Positions 8,565 to 17,760 of a stretch of 60,995 bases of DNA are shown here, in pieces. The DNA is taken from NCBI GenBank assembly GCA_023457495.1, contig JAEWLQ010000110.1, positions 1-60,995 on the forward strand, written 5' to 3'. The position numbers and the translations under genes are program-made. The notes below the pieces were generated by a model, which was given only the letters and a program-made list of their open reading frames with translations, was not told the origin of the DNA and did not search any database. Each line of letters starts with the position of its first letter. The stretch's first letter is position 1. The stretch comes from Pseudomonadota bacterium. GTDB lineage: Bacteria; Pseudomonadota; Gammaproteobacteria; Steroidobacterales; Steroidobacteraceae.

Positions 8565-9730
8565 ACGCGTCCGTCGATCAAGAGAATGTAGCCTCGCATC
8601 CGGCCCGACGCACTCCGCTGCGTGTGCTGCATCTGCGAGATTCACCCTGGCTCGACGGGCCGGGCCGCACGATTGTCGAGACGGCGGCTCATGTGGATCC
8701 CGCGCGCGTGGATTTCCGCATCGGAGCGCTGGTCTCGGATGACGCCGTGCATCCGCTCCTGGCCGCCGCGCGCGCGCGCGGCCTCAAGGCCATCGCCATC
8801 GCGGACCGTGGCGGAAATCCGCTGCGCCTGGTCGACGAAGTGCTGACCATCGTCGATGCACACGACATCCAGCTGCTGCACGCCAGCGATTTTCGTACCG
8901 GGCTGGTCGCCTTGCTGTGCCGACGCCGTCGGCCGCAACTGCGCGTGGTCGCCACCGCCCATGGCTGGATCGCCAACACGCCGCGCCGACGTGTGTTTCG
9001 ATTTCTCGACAAGTTCTTGTTGCGGATGTTCGACCGGGTGATCCTGGTCTCGCACGCCATGCGCGCCCTGGTGCCGCGGTGGTGGTTGCCCGACAAACGC
9101 GTGGTCGTCATGCACAACGCGCTGGTGCTGGAGTCGTACGGTGAAGGGGTGGTTGGCCGGGCGCGCCGCGCCGTGACCGCCGGACGCGACGTGGTGCTGC
9201 TGAACATCGGACGGCTGTCGCCGGAGAAGGGGCAGTCGATGCTCATCGACGCGCTGGCGCGGCTTCGGCCGAAATGGCCCGCCCTCAAGCTGCGCTTCGC
9301 CGGCATCGGTCCGCTCGAATCGGCCCTGCGTGCGCAGGCCGAAAATCTTCGCGTCGCCGACCGCGTGGAGTTCCTCGGCTACATCAAGGACATGCCGAAG
9401 CTTTACGAGGACTGCGACCTGGTGGTGCAGAGCTCGTACACCGAGGGATTGCCGAACGTGATCCTCGAGGCGGCCTACCTGCGCGTGCCCATCGTCGCGA
9501 CCGCCGTGGGTGGCACGGACGAAGTGGTGCGCCACGCGCATTCGGCCTGGCTCACGCGTCCCGATCTCGACGAGCTCACCGCCGGCATCGATGCCTTCAT
9601 GAGCGACCCGGCGCGTTTCGCCGCGATGGCCGAGCTGGCCCATGAGAACGTCGTGCGCGAATTTTCGTTCGCCGCACGCACCGCGAACCTCATGCGTTTC
9701 TACGACGAGCTCACCGCGGAGCCGCGCTGA
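8561..9730 (+). CDS. Glycosyltransferase family 4
   Basis: A 389-aa GT-B retaining glycosyltransferase acting at the cytoplasmic face. The donor domain has LNIGRLSPEKGQSMLIDAL, RVEFLGYIKDM and the EX7E element YTEGLPNVILEA followed by PIVATAVGGTDEVV. The N-terminal domain keeps HLRDSPWLDGPGRTIVE, with Gly-rich acceptor contacts. The frame extends back to 8015 inside the GT2 gene. ATG 8561 is chosen because it overlaps that gene's stop (ATGA) and begins the domain. The O-antigen-ligase gene starts at the next base after its stop. Confidence 0.8.
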   Translation: MNASVDQENVASHPARRTPLRVLHLRDSPWLDGPGRTIVETAAHVDPARVDFRIGALVSDDAVHPLLAAARARGLKAIAIADRGGNPLRLVDEVLTIVDAHDIQLLHASDFRTGLVALLCRRRRPQLRVVATAHGWIANTPRRRVFRFLDKFLLRMFDRVILVSHAMRALVPRWWLPDKRVVVMHNALVLESYGEGVVGRARRAVTAGRDVVLLNIGRLSPEKGQSMLIDALARLRPKWPALKLRFAGIGPLESALRAQAENLRVADRVEFLGYIKDMPKLYEDCDLVVQSSYTEGLPNVILEAAYLRVPIVATAVGGTDEVVRHAHSAWLTRPDLDELTAGIDAFMSDPARFAAMAELAHENVVREFSFAARTANLMRFYDELTAEPR

Positions 9731-11038
9731 ATGCCCGCGCTGCCCGTCAAGACAGAGGTGGATCCGGAGAAGGCCGGCAAGTTTCTCTACTGGTGGCTGC
9801 TGCTGGCGCTGTTCTTCGAGTACGCACGGCCCAGCTACCAGTTCACCTTCCTGCAACCGCTGCGATTGAACACCCTCATACCTCTGGGGTTGCTGGCCGT
9901 CTCGATGCTCTCCGGAGGGCAGCGGCCCTGGAAGCAGATCATGGCCGACCGGATGTGGATATGGCCGTTCGCCTTCGTCGCATTCGTGATGGTTTCGATG
10001 GCATGGGCGGACGTCAAGACCTACACCTACAACACGTTCACGCTGATCCTGGGCTACGTTTTCCTGTACCTGCTCGTGGTGCGGATCGTGACCACGCGCA
10101 AACGGCTGTACGGCGTCTTCACCACGCTCATCATTTCGCACATCTTCCTGATCTTCTTCAATCCGCTGGTCATCTTTGATCCGTACACGCGGCACTACAT
10201 CACGGGCGCCACCTTCCTGGGCGATGGCAATGACTTCTCCTGCTCACTGGTGATCCTGATCCCGTTCGCGCTGGAGCTCGTGCTCAACGAGACGCGCAAG
10301 CTGCACAAGATGTTCTACGCGGCGCTGCTCGTCGCCATGCTGCTGGCCATCATCGGCACTCAATCGCGCGGCGCCACGCTCGGCATGGTCGCGGTGTTCG
10401 GCTATCTCTGGTGGCGCAGTCCGAACAAGGGACGTGGCGTGGCGGTGCTGGTCATCGCGCTCTTCGGCGTGTTGTTGTATGCGCCTGATGTCTACTTCAA
10501 GCGCATGAGCACGCTCAAGGATCCCCATCAGGAAAGCTCGGCCGAAGCGCGCCTGCAGGCCTGGAGCGCCGGCACTCGCATGGCGCTCGACAACGTGCTC
10601 GGAGTGGGCGCCGGAAACTTCCCTCACAATTTTCCGAAGTACCGCTCCTCCAACGCCCCGGTGCGCTGGATGACCGCACACTCGATGTACTTCCTGGCGC
10701 TCGGCGAACTCGGGTTCCTGGGATTGTTCTTCGTGCTCTGGTTCATCTTCGGCAACGTGCTGACCAGTGCGAAATTGCGCACCCATATCGCCAAGCTCAC
10801 GACCGGGCCGCCGGAGAAGGTGGCGAGCAATGTGCGGGTGCTCAACATGATGAACGCGAGCTTGCTCGGGTTGGCGGTGGCGGGCGCCTTCCTGTCGGTC
10901 ACCTATTACCCACACCTGTTCATGGTCACCGGTATGTGCATCGCCCTGCGCTGCATCGTCGCCCGCGACTTTGGAATCTCGCCCGAGGAATCGAAGAAGA
11001 AGCCGGCGTTGCGCCGGCGTCCGGCGCCGGTGGCCTGA
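9731..11038 (+). CDS. O-antigen ligase/polymerase-like protein (Wzy_C, TIGR03097-like)
   Basis: A 435-aa polytopic inner-membrane protein with about ten helices. The conserved periplasmic loop has TQSRGATLG, then RLQAWSAGTRMALDN, GVGAGNFPHNFPKY and AHSMYFLALGELG, the arrangement of the Wzy_C/O-antigen ligase family and of the putative O-glycosylation ligase found in exosortase A clusters. It would polymerise repeat units or transfer them to an acceptor. It is the last plus-strand gene of the main operon and follows the GT4 gene with no gap. The Lys- and Arg-rich C-terminus is cytoplasmic. Confidence 0.8.
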   Translation: MPALPVKTEVDPEKAGKFLYWWLLLALFFEYARPSYQFTFLQPLRLNTLIPLGLLAVSMLSGGQRPWKQIMADRMWIWPFAFVAFVMVSMAWADVKTYTYNTFTLILGYVFLYLLVVRIVTTRKRLYGVFTTLIISHIFLIFFNPLVIFDPYTRHYITGATFLGDGNDFSCSLVILIPFALELVLNETRKLHKMFYAALLVAMLLAIIGTQSRGATLGMVAVFGYLWWRSPNKGRGVAVLVIALFGVLLYAPDVYFKRMSTLKDPHQESSAEARLQAWSAGTRMALDNVLGVGAGNFPHNFPKYRSSNAPVRWMTAHSMYFLALGELGFLGLFFVLWFIFGNVLTSAKLRTHIAKLTTGPPEKVASNVRVLNMMNASLLGLAVAGAFLSVTYYPHLFMVTGMCIALRCIVARDFGISPEESKKKPALRRRPAPVA

Positions 11039-11047
11039 AGTCTGCGT

Positions 11048-12238
11048 TCAGTGCGCCTGGCCGGTGAGCCGGCGCCGCGTTTCCAGCCACCAGGGACCGA
11101 GGTCCGAGAGGCGTTCCATCTCGTAACGTAAACCCGGCCTCCACAGCACGAGGAAGCTCGCCAGCGTGCGCAGTCGCCCGGGATGTGAGGCCGGCAGGTG
11201 CAGTTCTTCGGGCGACTTGCGCAGCACGGCGAGCAGCGAATCGAAGTCACCCCACAACCAGCGGGAACGCACGCCGATGCGGTACTCGGGCGGCGTGGCC
11301 GGCGGCGATCCCTCGCGCAATGCCACCAGCAGCTTCGGAAAATCGACACCCGCGTCGATGGCCAGCTGCAGGCTGCCCCAGAAGCGGCCGTTGATCTCCA
11401 TGAGCTTCAGGCTGCCATCGCGCAGGTCGCGTTTGAACTCGACCATGGCGACGCCCTCCCAGTCGAGGCGCTCGAGCAGGCGTGCCGCGTAATCGAGCGC
11501 CGCCGGTTCCACGGGTGCGCTCTCGCACAACACGCTCTGACCTCCGGAAGGTGGCTTTTCGCGCAGGCGTTTGTGGGCGAACTGCGCCACCACCCGTCCT
11601 GAATGGCAGCACAGGAACACGCCCACGCCGGGGCCGTCGATGCGTTCCTGCGCGAGTACCGGGAAAACCTCGGGCGGCATCGCGGCGAGCCGGACCTGCA
11701 GTTCTCTTGCATCGCGCACGTAACAAACCGAAGTCGACAGCCATTCGCGCCCGTTCCACACGCGCGATCGGCCGGACTTGAGCACCGCCGGATACTCGAG
11801 CGTCGCGCCCAAGCGGTCGCCGTGCTCGTGGCTCTCGATGCGAACCGTGCGCGGGATCGGCACGCCGAGCTCGCCGGCCAGCTCGAGAACCGCGGCCTTG
11901 TTCGCGGCGGTCGCCACCGCGCCGTTGTCGGGGAAGGGCAGGCGGCAGCCGGGCGGTAGTTGGGCGCGCGCCTCGGTGAGCAGCAGTGTGCTGATCTCCG
12001 TCATGGGCAGCAGCAGCTCGGCGTCGCATTGCCCGGCCGCCGCGACCACGGCGCGCACGAAGCCGGCAGGATCACGCACCGGCGAGGGGTATGGATAGTG
12101 TCCGGCGCAATGGCGCGAAGCGGCCGCCAGCGACTCGGGGAGATCGCCCGCGGTGAACACGCGGTGACCGCCGCGACCGAGGGTCCGGGTCGCGGCCAGT
12201 GTCTGCCGATTGTCGCTGTCGGTGATCAGTATGCGCAT
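11048..12238 (-). CDS. ATP-grasp carboxylate ligase
   Basis: A 396-aa ATP-grasp protein resembling carbamoyl-phosphate-synthase-like ligases in sugar clusters. The N-terminal pre-ATP-grasp fold starts RILITDSDNRQTLAATRTLG; the ATP domain has LEYPAVLKSGRS, PVLAQERIDGPG and the metal site VAMVEFKRD...LMEINGRFWGSLQ. Such enzymes join a carboxylate to an amine through an acyl phosphate, so it may attach an amino acid to a sugar or make a precursor. A TTG at 12253 would extend it five residues; ATG 12238 (MRILITD) matches the family start. It lies just downstream of a deacetylase gene in the same direction and ends against the ligase gene. The exact substrate is unknown. Confidence 0.75.
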   Translation of the reverse strand: MRILITDSDNRQTLAATRTLGRGGHRVFTAGDLPESLAAASRHCAGHYPYPSPVRDPAGFVRAVVAAAGQCDAELLLPMTEISTLLLTEARAQLPPGCRLPFPDNGAVATAANKAAVLELAGELGVPIPRTVRIESHEHGDRLGATLEYPAVLKSGRSRVWNGREWLSTSVCYVRDARELQVRLAAMPPEVFPVLAQERIDGPGVGVFLCCHSGRVVAQFAHKRLREKPPSGGQSVLCESAPVEPAALDYAARLLERLDWEGVAMVEFKRDLRDGSLKLMEINGRFWGSLQLAIDAGVDFPKLLVALREGSPPATPPEYRIGVRSRWLWGDFDSLLAVLRKSPEELHLPASHPGRLRTLASFLVLWRPGLRYEMERLSDLGPWWLETRRRLTGQAH

Positions 12239-12253
12239 CGGGTTCAGGTCCAA

Positions 12254-13285
12254 CTACAGGAGTCCGGCGATGCGCGCCAGGAACGTGCCGTCGGTGTCGG
12301 TGCTGTGTTCGTGGATGTTGTAGCGCCGCAGCCGGGTGCGATGCGCGCCCCGGTCGACGAAACCGCGTTCCGTGGTGAACGCCAGCGAATAGGTGTTCCC
12401 GGTGAGCTCGGCGATCGCGGCGTCGTGGTCGCCGTTCGGATATGCGAGCGCCTGGGGCGCGGCGCCCAACTTCTCGCGGATGACGTCGCGTGAGCGTGTG
12501 AGCTCGGCCGCCACGTCGGCCGGCGCCAACTTGGTGAGCGGCGTGTGCGTGCAGCAGTGTGATCCTATGGTCACGACGCCGCTGCGCGCCAGCGTGCGAA
12601 CGCCATCCCAGTCGAGGAAGCGATCGGGATGACCATTCGCGACCGCGAGTCCCCGCGATGTCACGTACGCCTCGACCCTGCCGATCGCGGCATCACGCTC
12701 GGCGACGCTCGCTTGTTTGAGGGAATCGACGATGCCGCGCACGGCTTCCCGTCTGCGTGCGGCATCGAGGGCCGGAATCCGGGGATGGCCGAATCCCGCG
12801 AACAACTCGCGCGATGCTTCGCCCGAGCCGGCCGCCACGAATAACAGCCGTGACAGGCGTTCCTGCCAGAAGCAGGCGCCGGTGCCGATGTAGTCGACCG
12901 CGACGAACACGACCGCCGGAATCCTGAATTCCTCCAGGATGGGCAGCGCGTGCTCGAGGTTGTCATACCAGCCGTCGTCGAAAGTGACCACGCAGGCGCG
13001 CGGGGGAAAGCGGCCTTCTTCGAGCGCGCGCTGCAGTTCGTCCACCGACAGCGGACTTGCGAGTCGGCGCAACAGCCGCATCTGGCGCCGGAAGGTTTCC
13101 GGAGTGACCGTGATGCTGCGCGCGGAGAACGATTCTTCCAATCGGTCGCGAGGCAGTACCCGGTGGTACATGAGCACGACGGCGCGGCCGCGTAGTCGGC
13201 GCGTCGCCAGGAGCCGCAAGAGGCCACTCGAATATGCAAGCGCCGCCAGCGTGGCTTTGACGTACTTCTTGATCCAGGTCAGCAA
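12254..13285 (-). CDS. Polysaccharide deacetylase family protein
   Basis: A 343-aa NodB-domain protein. The core motif is CVVTFDDGWYDN (catalytic and metal Asp), with the metal histidines in IGSHCCTHTPL and LAYPNGDHDAAI near the C-terminus. The N-terminus has a weak hydrophobic stretch (ATLAALAYSSGLL) that could be a membrane anchor. The start is TTG 13285 with GAGGAA five to six bases upstream; no ATG upstream competes. It forms a pair with the ATP-grasp gene (15 bases between its stop and the chosen ATG) and is divergent from a GT4 gene. It is the second deacetylase of the locus and not closely similar to the one at 6530. Confidence 0.8.
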   Translation of the reverse strand: MLTWIKKYVKATLAALAYSSGLLRLLATRRLRGRAVVLMYHRVLPRDRLEESFSARSITVTPETFRRQMRLLRRLASPLSVDELQRALEEGRFPPRACVVTFDDGWYDNLEHALPILEEFRIPAVVFVAVDYIGTGACFWQERLSRLLFVAAGSGEASRELFAGFGHPRIPALDAARRREAVRGIVDSLKQASVAERDAAIGRVEAYVTSRGLAVANGHPDRFLDWDGVRTLARSGVVTIGSHCCTHTPLTKLAPADVAAELTRSRDVIREKLGAAPQALAYPNGDHDAAIAELTGNTYSLAFTTERGFVDRGAHRTRLRRYNIHEHSTDTDGTFLARIAGLL

Positions 13286-13368
13286 AGACGTTCCTCGGTG
13301 CGCGGCGTATTTCGCCGTGGATGCGGCGCAAGCATAGAATGCCGGCCTGATTCGCAGGTGGGAGACAC

Positions 13369-14526
13369 ATGAATTCGGTCAAGGGGAGCGGACGCAGGTT
13401 CCTGGTGATGATCTCGTACGAGATCGACATCGGTTATGCCATCGGCCGCCTGATCAGCGTATTTCACGAGATGTGTCTGCGGCTGACGGATTCGCCGCAA
13501 GCCATCCACTTCTCGTTCAGCGGCATTCGCGGCCGCCACTGCGCCAACCTGCCGCCCGGCTTCGGCAACCTGCTGGAGTTCGATTATCTCAATCCGGATC
13601 GCGCGGGGAGCGAGCGATTCGTCGCCTACATAAGGCAGCATGGGATCACCGACCTGTTCGCGCTCGACATGAAAGTGACGGCGCCGTTCCTGGCCCAGGC
13701 GCGTGCCGCGGGTGTGCGCGACGTGGTGGCGTACTGGGGTGCGCCGATGAGCTCCGAGAATCGCGGGCTCAAACTTCTCGCCAAGCGACTGGAGGTCGCG
13801 CTCCTGCGGCGGGACCGCCCCGATCTGTTCGTGTTCGAGTCCGAGGCCATGCGCCACCTGGCGGTGAACGGCCGCGGCCTGCCGCGCTCCGCGACCGCGG
13901 TGGTGCACACCGGTGTCGACGATCGAAGATTCTCGCCGCGGCCCGATGACACCGATGCGGTTCGTGACAGCTTCGCCATTCCCGACGAGCGTCGCATCAT
14001 CTGCTTCATGGGTCATCTGCACGCGCGAAAGGGAGTGCAGGTGCTGATGCGCGCCATGCGATTCATCGTGACCGTGCTCGGCCGCCGGGACGTTCACGCG
14101 TTGTTCCTGGGAAATCGCAATGGCGAGGAGGCTGCCTTCGCCGCCGAGTACGCCGGTGCGGAGGGCTTCGTCACGTTCGGGGGATATCAGTCGAACGTTC
14201 CCGAACTGCTCGCCGGCTGCTATGCGGGATGTATCCCATCCACCGGCTGGGACTCGTTTCCGATGTCCTCCCTCGAAATGCAGGCCTGCGGTCTTCCGGT
14301 CATCGTCAGCGACTGGCAGGGCGTGCCGGAAACCGTTGCGGATGGTGTCACCGGCATCGTGACCCGTACCGGCGATACCGAATCGCTGGCGCGCGCCATC
14401 GTCGCGCTGGTGGACGATCCGGCGCTGCGCGAGCGCATGAGCGCCGCGGCGCTGGCACGCACCGCGGCCGGCTTCACGCGCGAACATCAGATCCGCAACC
14501 TCGCGCAACTGCTGGCGCATCGTTAG
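13369..14526 (+). CDS. Glycosyltransferase family 4
   Basis: A 385-aa GT-B enzyme. The C-terminal domain has ICFMGHLHARKGVQVLMRAM, then GGYQSNVPELLAGC and the EX7E-like region DSFPMSSLEMQACGLPVIVS. The N-terminal acceptor half (SYEIDIGYAIGRLISVFHE) is unlike most GT4 members in the window. GGGAGA lies just before the ATG. The stop TAG at 14524-14526 overlaps the TAA of the convergent aminotransferase gene (14523-14525), so the two genes share three bases on opposite strands. Confidence 0.75.
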   Translation: MNSVKGSGRRFLVMISYEIDIGYAIGRLISVFHEMCLRLTDSPQAIHFSFSGIRGRHCANLPPGFGNLLEFDYLNPDRAGSERFVAYIRQHGITDLFALDMKVTAPFLAQARAAGVRDVVAYWGAPMSSENRGLKLLAKRLEVALLRRDRPDLFVFESEAMRHLAVNGRGLPRSATAVVHTGVDDRRFSPRPDDTDAVRDSFAIPDERRIICFMGHLHARKGVQVLMRAMRFIVTVLGRRDVHALFLGNRNGEEAAFAAEYAGAEGFVTFGGYQSNVPELLAGCYAGCIPSTGWDSFPMSSLEMQACGLPVIVSDWQGVPETVADGVTGIVTRTGDTESLARAIVALVDDPALRERMSAAALARTAAGFTREHQIRNLAQLLAHR

Positions 14527-15710
14527 ACCGCCCGCAGGATGGTGCGCACGCGCTCGCCGAGATCGCCGGGCACATAGGCGTGCGTCGGCAGCGTGACGAT
14601 GCGCTCGGCAACGGCCCGCGCGCCGGGCAGCGGCGCCTGATCCGACGCGAGCAATTCGACGACCTGCGGCACGTCGCACAGCGCGCGCGGGTAGGAGAGG
14701 GTTGCGCCGATGCCCGCGGCCTGCAGTGCCGCCACGGCGCGTTCGCGGCGAGCCGGGTCGAGGAACATCGGATACCGGGCCCAGGCCGGATTCGCACCCG
14801 ACACGATCCGTGGCAGCGAGACGCCGGGAGCGTCTGCCAGCGCATCGCTCAACCGCGCGGCGTTCGTCGTGCGCATGCGTGTCAGATGCTCGAGCGATCC
14901 GAACAGCCGCCAGGTCATGCCCGCGAGCGTCGGGCTGTAGTTGGAGACCGGAAAGTCGTCTTCCCAGGGAGTGGCGCCGAGGCCGAGCGGCAGCCGGTTC
15001 ATCAGTCCGTATGCCACGGGGCGCAGCATCAGCGAGTACACCAGCAATTTCGCCGCGGTGATCGCGGTGCGCGCGGCGCGAGGCGCCGGCAGTGAGACCT
15101 GGTGGCGCGCCAGCGTGTCCCCGAGCGCACCACTGGCGACCAGGGCGCCACCCTCGATGCTGGTGATGTTCTTTCCCTTGTCGAAGCTGTACAGGCCCGC
15201 GTCGCCGAAGCCACCCACCGGCCGGCCGGCGAGCGTGGCGCCGAGCGCCTGCGCCGCATCGTCGAGTAGATAGATGCCGCGCGCCCTGGCGAAGCCGGCG
15301 AGCGTCGTCAGATCGTTCGGCAGCCCGTAGAGATTCGCGCTCACGATCGCCAGCGAGCGCGAAGTGTCGATCGCTTCTAGCGCGCTCGGCGAAGGCGAGA
15401 GCGTCGCGGGATCGATGTCGACCAGCCGCGGCCGCAGGCCCGCGAGCTTCACGGCGGCGGGCACCGAGTAACAGGTGTATGCCGGCATCAACACGTCGGT
15501 GCGCTGCGGGGCAAGATCGCGCATGGCGCGCAGCGCCAGGGTCATCGCCGCACGCCCCGTGCTCATCAGGAAGGCGCGATCGTGGCCGGAATGCAGTGCC
15601 AGCGCCGACTGCAGGTTACGGTATGCGCCGCGATGAGTGGCGCCGCGGAGTAGGGAGACTGCGACGGTATGGGGAGCGATCGCCGTGCCGGCGGGCGCGA
15701 TGTAGCTCAC
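14523..15710 (-). CDS. DegT/DnrJ/EryC1-type PLP aminotransferase
   Basis: A 395-aa fold-type I aminotransferase that would make an amino sugar or a related amine for the polysaccharide. Visible motifs are STGRAAMTLALRAM near the N-terminus, YTCYSVPAAVKLAG, the cofactor-contact LLDDAAQALGA and the PLP-lysine loop YSFDKGKNITSIEGG. The frame is open up to 16031, but GTG 15710 overlaps the FemAB stop (GTGA) and starts the domain, so the extension is rejected. The first residues are MSYIAPAGTAIAP. Its position directly behind FemAB suggests joint expression. Confidence 0.8.
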   Translation of the reverse strand: MSYIAPAGTAIAPHTVAVSLLRGATHRGAYRNLQSALALHSGHDRAFLMSTGRAAMTLALRAMRDLAPQRTDVLMPAYTCYSVPAAVKLAGLRPRLVDIDPATLSPSPSALEAIDTSRSLAIVSANLYGLPNDLTTLAGFARARGIYLLDDAAQALGATLAGRPVGGFGDAGLYSFDKGKNITSIEGGALVASGALGDTLARHQVSLPAPRAARTAITAAKLLVYSLMLRPVAYGLMNRLPLGLGATPWEDDFPVSNYSPTLAGMTWRLFGSLEHLTRMRTTNAARLSDALADAPGVSLPRIVSGANPAWARYPMFLDPARRERAVAALQAAGIGATLSYPRALCDVPQVVELLASDQAPLPGARAVAERIVTLPTHAYVPGDLGERVRTILRAV

Positions 15711-16795
15711 GGTATACCGCGCGCGATGTGTGGCCCGAGCACGCGGGTCATCCACAGCGGCATGCGGCGCCAGGCGGAAATCGCCATGCGGTATTTCGGA
15801 TTGTCGACATTGAGCTCGGGCGCCGCCCCGCCGTCCGGTCGATGCTGGTACCAGTAAAGCTGCAGCGCCTCCGCGTTCCATTTCTTCTTGAAGTCCTCGG
15901 CGCCGGAATCCGCGGTGGAGCGGCCGAGATGGAAGCGCTTGAAACCGCGCTGGCAGGCATCCTGGATCATCTCCCAGTAGAGCGCGTAGTTGGCTTGCAG
16001 GCCGCGCGCCGCGGGCGTGCCTCCGGCCCACATGCCCTCGACGATTCCATTGAATTCACCATTGAAGGCAACCGCCACCGGTGTGCCGCGCTGCGAACAG
16101 ACGAAGATGCGCGTGTTGTCCGGGAAGGTGTCGAGAATCTTCTCGAAGTACGCGCGCCGGTAAAGAGGCGTGCCGAGGTTGTGCCACGATTGTTCGAGCA
16201 CCGAATAGAACTGCGGCAGCAGGTCGCGGCCGCCCGATTTCACGGTGAGATCGTTCTTGAAGCTGCGGCGGATGTTGGTGCGGTGCTTGGAGGAATATTT
16301 CTCGAAGAGCTTTTCGGCATCGGGCTGCAGCGACAGCGCCATGCTGATCTTGCGGGTCGAGGCGGGGATGTCGGTGTCGAGCGCCGCGGGGCAGCGCAAC
16401 TCGAGGTACTTGGCCCGGGTGGTGGCGGCGAGTTCGCGCGCGCGCGCGACCAGGCGAGCTGCGGCATCCGGCCCGTCGGCCAGCGGTCCTCCGTAGTTGA
16501 CGAAGGGCATGGAACAGAGGATCCGGCCGAACACCGGGCTGGATACCAGCGTGAGCGGCAGGACGCCGGCGATTCGACCGCCGGCGCGGGCGGTCAACAG
16601 GTGGCTGTCGTGGCCGAAAAGCTCCCGGTTGATCCCGCTCCATTCGTGCAGGTGATAGAAGGTGCCGCCGGCATGGCCGCCCACATAGGCGTTCCAGGCT
16701 CCCGCCGCGGGGGACTCATCGAGGGTGAGCGGCGGGCCATCGGTCCCCGCGAGGGGGGCAATGGCATCGGTAGGCGTCGCGGCGGTCGGCTGCAT
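15707..16795 (-). CDS. FemAB-like acyltransferase (XrtA/PEP-CTERM type, TIGR03019-like)
   Basis: A 362-aa protein with two GNAT folds. In peptidoglycan, FemAB enzymes pass amino acids from aminoacyl-tRNA; members in exosortase clusters probably decorate the polysaccharide. Recognisable stretches are GGTFYHLHEWSGI, PFVNYGGPLAD, YSSKHRTNIRRSFKND (FemAB basic motif), GTPLYRRAYFEKIL and FHLGRSTADSGAEDFKKKW. There is no signal peptide, so it acts in the cytoplasm. The stop overlaps the aminotransferase GTG. The 142 bases beyond its start (16796-16937) hold the promoter region and no gene. Confidence 0.8.
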   Translation of the reverse strand: MQPTAATPTDAIAPLAGTDGPPLTLDESPAAGAWNAYVGGHAGGTFYHLHEWSGINRELFGHDSHLLTARAGGRIAGVLPLTLVSSPVFGRILCSMPFVNYGGPLADGPDAAARLVARARELAATTRAKYLELRCPAALDTDIPASTRKISMALSLQPDAEKLFEKYSSKHRTNIRRSFKNDLTVKSGGRDLLPQFYSVLEQSWHNLGTPLYRRAYFEKILDTFPDNTRIFVCSQRGTPVAVAFNGEFNGIVEGMWAGGTPAARGLQANYALYWEMIQDACQRGFKRFHLGRSTADSGAEDFKKKWNAEALQLYWYQHRPDGGAAPELNVDNPKYRMAISAWRRMPLWMTRVLGPHIARGIP

Positions 16796-16937
16796 TCTGT
16801 GCCCAGTTGCGAGGGAAGCTCCGGATTATAGGTCCGGTATCTTCCCCGCGACTGTGGCAACCGCCGGAGGCTGCCGCAAATGCGAACCACATCAACCGCA
16901 TGGGCGGGAAATCGCCCCGCAGGCTCCCGGGGCAGCG

Positions 16938-17750
16938 TCAGTTGACGCTTTGAAGCACCGGGGGGTTCGGCCGGACGGTATTGACCTCCGGGTCGGACTC
17001 GCCCAGATACCAGTTGTCCCAACGCTGGATGCCCGAGGTGTTCGTCACGCTGACGTAGTTGGACATGATCAGCTTGTTGGGCATGTAGTTGGTGTCTTCA
17101 CGCAGCGCGCAGTTGGTGTACTCGGTCTTGAGCACACCGTTGACCCACAAACGCACGATGCCATTCGACTGTCCGCGCGTGTTCGGCTTGACGAACAGCT
17201 TGAGGCGGTCCCATTGGCCCAGGCGCGCGGGCACCGGGGTGCCGACGTTCTGCGCCATGCCGGGCAGGGCGCGATTGAAACTGCCATCCGCATTCCACTT
17301 CAGGTGCTCGATGAAGTATTCGCGGTTGGCCGACCACAGGTTGATGATGATCTGGTAACGGCGGCGACCGCTCTCGTTCTCCAGATTGAGAATGGCGATC
17401 TTGTGCACGTTGCTGCCGAACTGAAAGCCGGTGTCGAAGCGGCTGTCGAACGTGAGCCAGATGCCATTCTGCTCGGTGACGCCGACGCCGCCGATACGCG
17501 GATGATCACCGAACACGTAGTCCTTGTAGTTGTCGGTGGTCTGTCCCGCGGTGTTCACCGAGCGCACCGAACGCGTGCCGTCGGTGGCGGTCTCGCTGGT
17601 CACGGTCATCGTGCTGTCGGCGCCGCCATTCCATTCGCTGAAATTGCCCTGCTCGAAGCTCGAGCGGAATGGCAGGCCGGTTGCGCCGTACGCACCGGCG
17701 CAGACCATCGACAGCAACGAAATCCACAGGGCGTGTTTCTGAACATTCAT
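16938..17750 (-). CDS. Secreted jelly-roll/lectin-like protein, possible polysaccharide lyase
   Basis: A 270-aa protein with signal peptide (HALWISLLSMVCAGAYGA). The mature part begins LPFRSSFEQGNFSEWNGG and contains IWLTFDSRFDTGFQ, RYQIIINLWSANREYF, LGQWDRLKLFVKPN and GIVRLWVNGVLK, the strand pattern of concanavalin-like folds such as heparin-lyase I or PL20-type enzymes. It ends RPNPPVLQSVN, which looks like the first strand of a fibronectin type III domain that then stops. It lies 10 bases downstream of a gene of similar design, so both are probably co-expressed. Whether it cleaves or only binds polysaccharide cannot be told. Confidence 0.65.
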   Translation of the reverse strand: MNVQKHALWISLLSMVCAGAYGATGLPFRSSFEQGNFSEWNGGADSTMTVTSETATDGTRSVRSVNTAGQTTDNYKDYVFGDHPRIGGVGVTEQNGIWLTFDSRFDTGFQFGSNVHKIAILNLENESGRRRYQIIINLWSANREYFIEHLKWNADGSFNRALPGMAQNVGTPVPARLGQWDRLKLFVKPNTRGQSNGIVRLWVNGVLKTEYTNCALREDTNYMPNKLIMSNYVSVTNTSGIQRWDNWYLGESDPEVNTVRPNPPVLQSVN

Positions 17751-17760
17751 GGGCCGACCT

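Noticed and set aside
13369..15710. Shared TTAG giving overlapping stop codons of two convergent genes as a special device
   Set aside because: Overlapping stops of convergent genes are common in compact genomes; nothing else marks this one.
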